Assembly: GCF_014218355.1 (NCBI RefSeq)
Contig: NZ_AP023368.1
Location: 4,651,501-4,715,500 of the forward strand
From: Anaerocolumna chitinilytica
Lineage (GTDB): Bacteria; Bacillota; Clostridia; Lachnospirales; Lachnospiraceae
DNA length: 64,000 nucleotides
Reading direction: 5' to 3'
This document shows positions 1 through 7,587 of the stretch, in pieces. Each line of letters opens with the position of its first letter. Positions within the stretch are counted from its first letter, which is position 1. Below the pieces are notes generated by a model. That model saw only the letters and a program-made list of their open reading frames with translations, did not search any database and was not told the DNA's origin. The translations under genes were made by a program, and so were the position numbers.

Positions 1-764
1 GATAAGTTCGACTTATCCCGGAAGAAAGCAAGAGCTCCCCTCCAAATATCATCATAACTTACATTCGTTTGCTCTTCCATCAGCCCAGCCTCTGCGGTTA
101 ACGCACAAAGCAGCTCGTAGAGCGCCTTATCCGATTTTATCCCGTGGATATTCATATGACCAATGGGAAGCGTCAGTTCCATAGAGGGTATCAGCAGGCA
201 GGTAGAAGGACTTTCTCCAAAAGCTATCCCATTGTGCTCTGTAAAAGCCATAAAATCCATCTTCTGACTCGACAGGATCTCTGCCGCTTCTTCCATATTG
301 TTATGTCCATCGGAAAATATGGTATGTCCATGGAAATCTCCTTTATAATATCGCTCTTCCCTATTATTAAGGGTTTCAAATGACATATTCTCGTTATCTT
401 TTTCCTGTTGACAATAATGGGAAGCATAGTGTTTTGTCACATCCGTTTCCACAGATAATATGACTGAATAGCTCTCTTCTTCAAGACTTTCACCAAAAAG
501 GATAAAAAGACTATACCTTCCTCCCTGCAGTTCATGTTTTAAACCCGTCAAGGTGCATATGTTCCTTGATATGTAGATTTCACGGATAAAGCTTCCTATT
601 CCAGGTGTAACATTTCCGCAAAATATTCCTGCCGGATTAAATAAAGCTATAGTCATAGGCTGCTTTTCCTCTGTTTCTATCTTAACCCAAAGACTATCTT
701 TTGGCTTATCAATTTCAAAGAAAACCGGTGTAACATTCCCGGTAATATGGATTTCTCTAGTCAT
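1..764 (-). CDS. PHP-domain metal-dependent phosphoesterase-like protein, C-terminus outside window
   Basis: The open frame starts at ATG 764, behind AAAGGGATGG, and runs off the left edge without a stop, so only about 254 residues are visible. The first ~140 residues look like a beta-rich domain I do not recognise. Around residue 147 comes GDFHGHTIFSDG, the H-x-H metal motif that opens PHP domains, followed by DFMAFTEHNG and later a GHMNIHG stretch that fits another metal-ligand loop. PHP proteins hydrolyse phosphoesters with a two- or three-metal site; the substrate is unknown. It lies downstream of the DeoR regulator but behind a strong terminator, so it is probably its own transcription unit. 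The PHP call is firm, the function open. Confidence 0.8.
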   Translation of the reverse strand, partial: MTREIHITGNVTPVFFEIDKPKDSLWVKIETEEKQPMTIALFNPAGIFCGNVTPGIGSFIREIYISRNICTLTGLKHELQGGRYSLFILFGESLEEESYSVILSVETDVTKHYASHYCQQEKDNENMSFETLNNREERYYKGDFHGHTIFSDGHNNMEEAAEILSSQKMDFMAFTEHNGIAFGESPSTCLLIPSMELTLPIGHMNIHGIKSDKALYELLCALTAEAGLMEEQTNVSYDDIWRGALAFFRDKSNL

Positions 765-897
765 ATGAATAACCATCCCTTTCTAATAATATAATTAAAG
801 CTTGAGTAGTTCCCATTCACTTACAGAGTTATATTGATTTATAATTTATCTAATCATTCTCTTATTATTTTTTTGCATTTATCCCAATAACAAAAAA

Positions 898-958
898 ATA
901 GAATGAAAACAATATAAAAAAGAACATATTTCTTTCTTTTTATTTGTTTTCATTCTAT
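898..958 (-). terminator. Rho-independent terminator after the DeoR gene
   Basis: On the minus strand a perfect 15-bp stem, ATAGAATGAAAACAA with its complement, encloses further A/T pairing and is followed by a run of seven T. It starts about 30 bases after the DeoR-type stop codon and isolates that gene from the PHP gene. The rest of the 765-989 gap is AT-rich with nothing else I can support. Confidence 0.85.
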
Positions 959-989
959 ATTATTTTGTTTTAATAATCAATACCAAATT

Positions 990-1787
990 TTATGTCAGAT
1001 AATAAGTTATATGCTGGTTTTCGAAAAAGAGTCTCCAATTCTCAGTTAACTCTCTTCCGGTGATAAAGGAGTCGATCTCCTTCCAGCCAGCAACCCGGTA
1101 AGCTGCTTTTCGGTTAAATTTACTGCTATCTGCCAGAAGAATCCTTTCCTTTGCTTGTCTGAATAGAGGTTTTATTGTTGAATAGGCTTGATAGTCCACA
1201 TTGCTGCAGCCAAATTCCATATCCAGGGCATCCACAGAAAAAAACAATTTATCATAGGATATTTCCGCAACAGATTGCTCAAAGAAAATACCATAGGTCA
1301 TACGAATATTAGGTTCTACCTCTCCCCCCAGAAAAAGAAAGCGGTGTCCCTGTTCCTTATAAGCTTCCTGATATTTTCCCATGATAAAGCCCAAAAGACA
1401 TGCTATGGAATTTGTAACTATTGTAAGTCCCTTTTTTTCTATCAGCTCCGGTAGAAGATAGGTTACAGTAGAACCGGAATCCAGATAGATACAGTCTCCA
1501 TCCATTATCAGATTGGCAGCCCTTTTACAGATATCCTGCTTTTCTTCTCTTTGCAGAAGCTGACGTTCATGAAACAGATAATGGTCATTAAACGTCTTTT
1601 TTTCCTCTCTGGACAGGTTACCATGCCCTCTCACAAAGCCTTCCTGTTCAGCCAGGTAATCAAAGTCGCTTCGAATGGTCTCCATTGTTACGCCAAAATG
1701 TCTTGCCATATCTGTTACGGTAACCTCGCCTTCCTTTCTGATAAGCCGGCTGATTTCTCTTCTCCTAATCTCAACCTTATTGTTCAT
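990..1787 (-). CDS. DeoR/GlpR-family transcriptional regulator
   Basis: A 265-residue protein of usual DeoR length. Residues ~8-57 form the N-terminal winged helix (VTVTDMARHFGVTMETIRSD is the recognition region). From ~75 the DeoRC sensor fold follows, with YLDSGST at 101-107 as the sugar-phosphate loop and a later LLADSSKF motif. DeoR regulators normally repress sugar or nucleoside genes and are released by a phosphorylated sugar. It is the last gene of a minus-strand group with the AEC transporter and SGNH hydrolase, so those are the likeliest targets. The 69-bp gap to the SGNH gene leaves room for a separate promoter. The GGAGAG ribosome site sits close to ATG 1787. Confidence 0.88.
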   Translation of the reverse strand: MNNKVEIRRREISRLIRKEGEVTVTDMARHFGVTMETIRSDFDYLAEQEGFVRGHGNLSREEKKTFNDHYLFHERQLLQREEKQDICKRAANLIMDGDCIYLDSGSTVTYLLPELIEKKGLTIVTNSIACLLGFIMGKYQEAYKEQGHRFLFLGGEVEPNIRMTYGIFFEQSVAEISYDKLFFSVDALDMEFGCSNVDYQAYSTIKPLFRQAKERILLADSSKFNRKAAYRVAGWKEIDSFITGRELTENWRLFFENQHITYYLT

Positions 1788-1855
1788 CTCTCCATCAACC
1801 TCCGGGAATCTTACTGTTGTCCAGAGTCCATCTTATCACAATTTACACATTATTA

Positions 1856-2515
1856 CTACATATCTTCTTTTACATACTCCATTAGATCATCGAGAACCGC
1901 ACGGTATCCATTCGCATACATATGTACACCTTCTATGGAATACTCACTTTTAAGATTGTTATCTTTATCATATAAATTTTTGTTTATATCAATATATCTT
2001 ACCTGATAAAGCTTTGCCATAGCTTCCAGGGCTTCATTCGCCTCAATGACCTTTGCATTCGGTCTTTGTCTGACCCATTCTCTGGCTGCTTCATTACCGA
2101 AATCATAATCACAGTTGCAGGGATAATAAGCCATTACATACACTCTCGTTTCAGGAAGCCTTGACTTAATCTGGTCCAGAATATATTCATAGCGGCCAAT
2201 TAATTCCTCTACTTTATAATCCGGTGAACTAAGATCATTTGTACCAATATTAATAAATATCTTTCTAGGCTCCAGTTCAAAAATTAAGGTATCCAATGCC
2301 AATATCATTTCCGAGGAAGTAAAGCCACTGACCCCTCTGTTATAAATCGTTTCCTTTATATCGTAGTCCAGCAGGAATTCATAGATTGGAAATTGTTCCA
2401 TTAAGGAAGAACCGGTGAATACTACTTTTCCTTTCTTAACATACTTATTCAGTATACTGTAATGCTTTACCTTATCTGCTTTTTCATCGTTTAATTTTGT
2501 TTCTGTCAATACCAT
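1856..2515 (-). CDS. SGNH/GDSL-type esterase
   Basis: A 219-residue cytoplasmic hydrolase with the four SGNH blocks. Block I is FTGSS with the serine near residue 36-37, the glycine is in RGVSG (~61), the asparagine is in NIGTND (~93), and the C-terminal histidine is H198 in EGVHMYANGY. The acid before the histidine is Glu (E195) rather than the usual Asp. SGNH enzymes deacylate sugars, lipids or thioesters; there is no signal peptide, so the substrate is intracellular. The start at ATG 2515 has AGGAGAGAGAAAG ahead. The gene follows the AEC transporter by 18 bp and is probably cotranscribed. Confidence 0.85.
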   Translation of the reverse strand: MVLTETKLNDEKADKVKHYSILNKYVKKGKVVFTGSSLMEQFPIYEFLLDYDIKETIYNRGVSGFTSSEMILALDTLIFELEPRKIFINIGTNDLSSPDYKVEELIGRYEYILDQIKSRLPETRVYVMAYYPCNCDYDFGNEAAREWVRQRPNAKVIEANEALEAMAKLYQVRYIDINKNLYDKDNNLKSEYSIEGVHMYANGYRAVLDDLMEYVKEDM

Positions 2516-2533
2516 CTTTCTCTCTCCTATTCT

Positions 2534-3451
2534 TTATTTCCAACATATTGCAGCTATACTTAAAATTGCCGGCATGGTTACAATGCTAACTATTGTACTT
2601 ACTGTTACATTCTTTACGGCTTCTGTATATCTTAATCCGTTTAACTGGGCAAAGATAGCAACGTTGGAGCCCACCGGTGCTGCTGCCGCGGTCAGAACCG
2701 CCAGCTTAATCGAGAAATATTCCTCCGGAAACAGGCTTAAGACCCCAAAGGTTAACAACGGAATGATAACCAAACGGAGAAAGGTACACAAGAATGCTTC
2801 TTTTCCATGAAGCAGTTCTTTTCCCTCCATCTGACCTAAGTAAACCCCAAGGATTATCATTGCCACCGGTGCTGTCATATTTGCCACCATGGTCAGGCTG
2901 TCAGACAGAATTGCAGGCACCTGCAAAGGCAGAAAAAAGAATATCAATCCGACTCCAAGAGCTATTACGATTGGATTTTTAAGAAGTTTTTCTTTCGAAA
3001 TTGCTTCTCTTTTCCCGCTCATAACCGCCACTCCATAGGTCCATTGCAAGATATTTAGCAGTGCTACAAAAGCTGCCAGATAAAAGATACCCTCTTCTCC
3101 TACTACCGCCTTCACCAGAGGAATGCCAATGAATCCGGCATTGGAGAAGGCTGCACTAAAATGCTCCACTTTATGCCTATTCCCGAAGGCTATCCTGGAA
3201 ACCAGTATTGCCACTGCCAGAGCCAGCACCGCCATACATAAAGACAGCAGCAATCCTATCAGCTTCTCTCTGGTAAATTCCGTGAGATAGGACTTGATGA
3301 TAGATGCCGGAAGAATTATATACAAAAGTAATGTTCCAAGCTCCCGGTTTCCCTGCAGGCTTATTTTATTATTTTTGTACAAAAGAAATCCAACTGCCAT
3401 AAATAAAAACATAATAATAATCTGCCTGAGTAATATCAAGCCTATTGACAT
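2534..3451 (-). CDS. AEC-family transporter (auxin efflux carrier/malate permease type)
   Basis: An integral membrane protein of about 305 residues with roughly ten hydrophobic segments in the two-halves layout of the AEC family. FSNAGFIGIPLV and the C-terminal AAPVGSNVAIFA are typical family patches. Members export or import carboxylates or amino-acid derivatives driven by the ion gradient; the substrate here cannot be read. I place the start at ATG 3451 because CAGGAGGG lies at ideal distance; an open frame reaches 3493 without a ribosome site. The gene is divergent from a LysR regulator, a common arrangement, so LysR control is likely. Confidence 0.88.
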   Translation of the reverse strand: MSIGLILLRQIIIMFLFMAVGFLLYKNNKISLQGNRELGTLLLYIILPASIIKSYLTEFTREKLIGLLLSLCMAVLALAVAILVSRIAFGNRHKVEHFSAAFSNAGFIGIPLVKAVVGEEGIFYLAAFVALLNILQWTYGVAVMSGKREAISKEKLLKNPIVIALGVGLIFFFLPLQVPAILSDSLTMVANMTAPVAMIILGVYLGQMEGKELLHGKEAFLCTFLRLVIIPLLTFGVLSLFPEEYFSIKLAVLTAAAAPVGSNVAIFAQLNGLRYTEAVKNVTVSTIVSIVTMPAILSIAAICWK

Positions 3452-3591
3452 AATACCCTCCTGTTGTAAAACGCAGGGAATAATATCTCCCAAACCTTCT
3501 TCTATATAAATACTTACCCGTATTCACTGTATTTAAGTATAGCAAATTTCCAAAAAATAATATAATATAAATAATATATATGTTATATATT

Positions 3592-3624
3592 TTTAGTTAT
3601 ATATTTTAGTTATTATTTAGTTAT
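3592..3624. repeat. Three copies of TTTAGTTAT in the AEC/LysR divergent region
   Basis: TTTAGTTAT occurs exactly at 3592-3600, 3605-3613 and 3616-3624, in one orientation, just before the LysR ribosome binding site and between the divergent promoters. The LysR protein is a plausible binder, but the region is extremely AT-rich, so this is tentative. Confidence 0.4.
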
Positions 3625-3648
3625 AGAGAAAGAAAGGAATACATTGTT

Positions 3649-4524
3649 ATGACTTTTAAGCAGCTTCAATTTTTTCGGAAAACGGCAGAGCTTGAGAATA
3701 TCTCCCGAGCGGCGAAGGAGCTTTTCGTAGCACAACCGGCCTTGAGTAAATCCATCAAGGACCTGGAAGCGGAGTTAAAGTATCCTCTATTTGACCGAAA
3801 CGGTAAAAAGATATCCCTTAACCAAAACGGCCGAATTCTCTATAAACATGTTCAGCTGGTACAAAACAACCTGCTGCAGTTGGAGCAGGAACTTATAAAT
3901 GCAAATACTCCGGGGTCTCATACCGCGGCTATTTCTATCCGCGTGGCTTCCAAACTCCTGCCGGATATTCTAAGGACTTTCTACACCAAATATCCGGATT
4001 ACAACTTAAAAGTATATCAGCTTGGCAATAATCCTTCATCTCTTCCTCCTTTTGATGTTATTATAGATTCTGCACCAAGAAGTTCTTCTCTGTCATTCAA
4101 CAGTGTAAAATTATTGGAGGAAAAGATTCTATTAGCCCTGCCTCCCTCTCACCCATTGGCATACAAAGAACATATTCTGCTATCTGACCTTACCGGTTAT
4201 CCCTGTTCATTACTGAATGAAAGCTACTCTCTCGGTAAATTACTGCATACTAAGATGGATGAACTCCGTTTTACACCAAATATTATTTTTGAGAGTGACA
4301 ACCCCCATATGATCCGGGACTTTTTAGCTCTTCAACTCACCTATTCTTTTGTACCAGAGAAGACATGGAACATAAAAAATGACTTCCCTCAGTTACTTTT
4401 AAGGGAAGTCGATGATTTTACCTGCAGCCGGGAGATTTATCTCTCCTATCTGAAAAAAGAATATGCCGTATTAGCAGCCAGAGCTTTTACAGCACATGTG
4501 AAGGAGTACTTTCAGAAACTATGA
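3649..4524 (+). CDS. LysR-family transcriptional regulator
   Basis: A 291-residue LysR regulator. Residues 1-60 are the winged helix-turn-helix (FFRKTAELENISRAAKEL, then VAQPALSKSIKDLE). Residues ~90-290 form the periplasmic-binding-like co-inducer domain. It is transcribed away from the AEC transporter, the usual arrangement for a LysR activator and its target. The start at ATG 3649 has AAAGGAA ahead. Its 3' end overlaps the convergent pyroglutamyl peptidase gene by 13 bp, with no terminator between them. One of only three plus-strand genes in the window. Confidence 0.9.
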   Translation: MTFKQLQFFRKTAELENISRAAKELFVAQPALSKSIKDLEAELKYPLFDRNGKKISLNQNGRILYKHVQLVQNNLLQLEQELINANTPGSHTAAISIRVASKLLPDILRTFYTKYPDYNLKVYQLGNNPSSLPPFDVIIDSAPRSSSLSFNSVKLLEEKILLALPPSHPLAYKEHILLSDLTGYPCSLLNESYSLGKLLHTKMDELRFTPNIIFESDNPHMIRDFLALQLTYSFVPEKTWNIKNDFPQLLLREVDDFTCSREIYLSYLKKEYAVLAARAFTAHVKEYFQKL

Positions 4525-5132
4525 GCGCTGTCATTCTCTTCCAAGTACCGGATTAAGAATTCAACAGCTCTGATCATGTCACTTAGCTCCATATAAGGGG
4601 CATTTTCTTTCTCCATTACCTGAGCTTTTATATAAGGCACATGAACAAATCCGGCCTTCATAGAGTGATATCTGGTTTCTGCCAGAAATAAGGCGTGATA
4701 CATCACATGATTACATACATAAGTACCGGCGGTATTGGATATCCGTGCCTCTATCTGGTTAGCTCTAAGATAATCCAACATCTTCTTCACCGGAAGGGTA
4801 GTAAAATAAGCAGCCTGACCTTCCTCTCTGATAGGGGTATCTATGGGCTGATATCCTATATTGTCCGGGAATTTTGCGTCATCTACATTAATTGCTACTC
4901 TCTCCAGGGTGATACCCTCTCTGCCTGCTGCCTGCCCAAGAGAAATAATAGCCTCCGGCTGAATACGTATAACCGCCTCTTCTAACTTTTTCTCTGCCTC
5001 TTTGAACTCTACCGGAAGTACCAGGGTATGCAGCTTCTCATTCGCACTTTCTGCCAGTGCTTTTATTATTTCTTCAGAAGGATTTATCTCTTCTCCGTGA
5101 AAGGCTTCAAAGCCTGTTACTAAAATCTTCAT
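4512..5132 (-). CDS. pcp: Pyroglutamyl-peptidase I (peptidase C15)
   Basis: This cysteine peptidase removes N-terminal pyroglutamate from peptides in the cytoplasm. At 206 residues it is close to the family length of ~215. The opening MKILVTGFEAFHGEEINPS is characteristic. The catalytic triad is visible: E77 in TLERVAINV, C140 in GTYVCNHVMYHAL and H164 in GFVHVPY. AGGAGAACAG precedes ATG 5132. The last 13 bp overlap the convergent LysR gene. No neighbour suggests a dedicated pathway, so general peptide turnover is most likely. Confidence 0.95.
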   Translation of the reverse strand: MKILVTGFEAFHGEEINPSEEIIKALAESANEKLHTLVLPVEFKEAEKKLEEAVIRIQPEAIISLGQAAGREGITLERVAINVDDAKFPDNIGYQPIDTPIREEGQAAYFTTLPVKKMLDYLRANQIEARISNTAGTYVCNHVMYHALFLAETRYHSMKAGFVHVPYIKAQVMEKENAPYMELSDMIRAVEFLIRYLEENDSAHSF

Positions 5133-5224
5133 TCTGTTCTCCTATCTGAGTATTTCTTATATTATCATCCGCTCTTCTTAATATCTGTGTGACTTTAGTA
5201 CCTTACAGATGCTTAAATGCTTAA

Positions 5225-6736
5225 TTAAAATATTAAGGGCGTCCACCAATTTCCGCTTGCTACAAGCAGGCAAAGCATCTTAATACTGTCATTATAGTAG
5301 CATTCTCTGTTTAATACAGAGCATTTACTCCATAAGGAATCCAGCCATTCCTGTGCTCCCGGTGTATTCTTATCCTGGCACATAGCAGCGACCAAATAAG
5401 GTACCGTAAAACAAAGATCACTATAGCTTCCCGTAGGCTCTCCCTTTAAGGTATACCCGGCCATTATCTTATCTGGATTATTTTCGGCAGCTTCCCTTAT
5501 CCATTGATTTAATTTTATTAGCAGTTCCTTTTCCCTTTTATCACCGGTTACCAGATAATCCGTACCGATTCTCCAGGGATCCCTGCAGGCATTATAACCG
5601 CAGTTCCCGTCATTTTCACTTTCAAGGAAGTTCTTATAAGCCGGTTCGTACTTTCCCTTTTTGTTTTTTATTATGAAGTCCGGTAACAAGCCTGTATGGC
5701 TGGAATACTTCGTAAATATCTGCTCCATGATACCATAGGTTTTATCCGTTACCTGCTTCCATTCCTTCTTCTTCGTTACTTTATAAAATACTTTCAGATG
5801 CCCTAATAAAAAATCAGAGCTTCTGGTTCCGGTATAGTAATCACTGTCGGAAGGGGACAGGCTTGCCCAGTCTCCAAGCTGAAGAGTCCAATCCTTTTGG
5901 TCCACCTCATACTTCATAATATCTGTTATAATATCAAGTGCAGCCTGCTTATAGTCTATGCCTTTATCACTTCCCCACTGCTTATCTGCCAGTAAAAGGG
6001 CATAGGCAATATCCAGATCTCCATCTGTGGCAGAATCTGAATCACTGTCCGCCATAGAACCATTCTGTGCTCCGTCGATCAGCGCGCTCCCGTTATCTGA
6101 CTGCTGCCATGCCATCAGATGAGGTCCTATGGAACTTAGGTGTTCTTTATAATAAGAATACATTCCATCAAATATTTCTTTCGTTTCGTTATCATACCCA
6201 GCCATTAGTACTGTCGTCAACATACCATAGCCATGTGCTTCTGATACTGTTACTGCTACCGATTTATCTGGTACTGCCTTTGTATATTTATTTCCGCTGT
6301 ACCAAACATAATATTGTGCTTCATCCTCATAGGGATTTTTGGTTACATAAGTATCTTTCCATATTTTATAGAACTTTCCTACCGTCCGGTCCATCTCTTC
6401 TTGTGATAAACCGGGCTTTAGTGTTCCTTTTATGTAGGAGACATGCTGGGGAAACGGGTGTTTTACATCCACCTTTTCAACCACCTTTTCTTCCAGCCGT
6501 TTGTCTTTTTCACCTTTCCCCAAAGATGTATCACTGTCTTTCTGGGGTAAAGCCTGGGTAATCTTATCAGAAGACAAATTATCTGTAGTTATGTCTGAGG
6601 AACTTGATTCCTGCGGCACTTTCTCAGGTGATTTTTGATTCTCAGATGGCTTTTCCGCGCTGCACCCTGTTAGTAGGAATACTGCCAATAAGAAAAAAAG
6701 AGGTATAAATTTTCTACATTTCCAAAAACATTTCAT
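5225..6736 (-). CDS. Glycoside hydrolase family 8 lipoprotein (endoglucanase/xylanase type)
   Basis: A 503-residue surface lipoprotein. A short basic N-terminus and hydrophobic stretch end in the lipobox LLTGC (C25). A Ser/Lys/Glu-rich linker follows to about residue 95, then the GH8 (alpha/alpha)6 barrel. The general acid is likely E166 in VSEAHGYGM, and the second acidic region is ATDGDLDIAYALLLAD (~236-251). GH8 enzymes are inverting and cut beta-1,4 glucans, xylans or chitosan; the substrate cannot be fixed here, and a reducing-end xylosidase is possible. GAAAGGACCATAT precedes ATG 6736. No cellulose-synthase or cellulosome genes adjoin and no dockerin is seen. Confidence 0.88.
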   Translation of the reverse strand: MKCFWKCRKFIPLFFLLAVFLLTGCSAEKPSENQKSPEKVPQESSSSDITTDNLSSDKITQALPQKDSDTSLGKGEKDKRLEEKVVEKVDVKHPFPQHVSYIKGTLKPGLSQEEMDRTVGKFYKIWKDTYVTKNPYEDEAQYYVWYSGNKYTKAVPDKSVAVTVSEAHGYGMLTTVLMAGYDNETKEIFDGMYSYYKEHLSSIGPHLMAWQQSDNGSALIDGAQNGSMADSDSDSATDGDLDIAYALLLADKQWGSDKGIDYKQAALDIITDIMKYEVDQKDWTLQLGDWASLSPSDSDYYTGTRSSDFLLGHLKVFYKVTKKKEWKQVTDKTYGIMEQIFTKYSSHTGLLPDFIIKNKKGKYEPAYKNFLESENDGNCGYNACRDPWRIGTDYLVTGDKREKELLIKLNQWIREAAENNPDKIMAGYTLKGEPTGSYSDLCFTVPYLVAAMCQDKNTPGAQEWLDSLWSKCSVLNRECYYNDSIKMLCLLVASGNWWTPLIF

Positions 6737-6773
6737 ATATGGTCCTTTCTATCCTAAAAGTGTTTTACAACTA

Positions 6774-7298
6774 TTATTCCAATTCCTCCAGATGCACCTC
6801 ATAGAACTTAGCCGGAAAAGTTATGCTATGATCAAATTTACTGTACTCACCGTATCTTGTAAATTGCAGCCCGCACTTTTCAATTACTCTCCCGGAGGCA
6901 CCATTCTCTATTGCATGGTTGGCACCAAAATCCCTTGCTCCCAGCTTCTCAAAGGCAAATCTTATCATAGCTCTTGCGGCTTCTGTTGACAGACCTTTGT
7001 TCCAATAATCATAACGAATATTATAACCGAACTCCCATGTTTTCGTCACAGAGCTGTACCCGATATCCCCGCTGCCAATAAGCAGATTATTATCTTTCAG
7101 CACAAACCCAAAATGGTAGCTTTCCTCCTCTTTCAAACTCTCTATCCACTTTGTTACATCCCCCGTATTCGTATAGGTCAGATAAGGCATGAATTTCGTT
7201 ACCCTTTCATCGCTTAGCCAGACAAAGGCTGCGCCGGCATCTTCTGCTGTTAATGGCCTGAGAATCAACCTGTCTGTTTCAATAACTGGTATCTGCAT
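6774..7298 (-). CDS. GNAT-family N-acetyltransferase (RimJ/RimL type)
   Basis: A protein of about 174 residues opening with ETDRLILRPLTAEDAGAAF, the classic start of the RimJ/RimL-like branch, and carrying NPxx-like acetyl-CoA features in WNKGLSTEAARAMIRFAFE and GASGRVIEKCGLQ. It should transfer an acetyl group from acetyl-CoA to an amine on a small molecule or protein N-terminus. I choose ATG 7298 because AGGGAGGGAG lies just upstream; the open frame extends to 7439, but that part lacks family similarity and a ribosome site. Confidence 0.88.
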   Translation of the reverse strand: MQIPVIETDRLILRPLTAEDAGAAFVWLSDERVTKFMPYLTYTNTGDVTKWIESLKEEESYHFGFVLKDNNLLIGSGDIGYSSVTKTWEFGYNIRYDYWNKGLSTEAARAMIRFAFEKLGARDFGANHAIENGASGRVIEKCGLQFTRYGEYSKFDHSITFPAKFYEVHLEELE

Positions 7299-7477
7299 CT
7301 CTAACTCCCTCCCTGTGACCTTACTTCCAAACAACTTGCTGTCATTTAAATCATTTTTGTTCTTCCTTTCATTATATCTTAAAACCTCCAAAATACTATG
7401 ATAATTTTGGAACTTCAATTCCCATAATTTGTTTTCCATATAAAAAAGAGGGTATTCACTAACGTTTTAACCCGTAA

Positions 7478-7513
7478 AGAGAGGCAGCCTGATTGTATAC
7501 AAGCTGCCTCTCT
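7478..7513 (-). terminator. Probable terminator after the alpha-mannosidase operon
   Basis: An 11-bp GC-rich stem, AGAGAGGCAGC with its exact complement, and a 14-base loop lie about 75 bp after the GH38 stop. Only a short T run follows on the minus strand, so it could also stabilise the 3' end of the mRNA. Confidence 0.65.
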
Positions 7514-7587
7514 CTCATTTAAACTCACATGAAACTGTCTCTTAATTTTTCTATTGATATTTATTGTTCCAGATTTTGAAGTAGTGT

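Noticed and set aside
1551..2006. Plus-strand open frame of 151 codons across the DeoR/SGNH junction
   Set aside because: Antisense to two well-supported genes, with low-complexity composition and no start signal.
6067..6561. Plus-strand open frame of 164 codons
   Set aside because: It is antisense to the GH8 gene, has no ribosome site or recognisable domain, and its composition mirrors the opposite strand.
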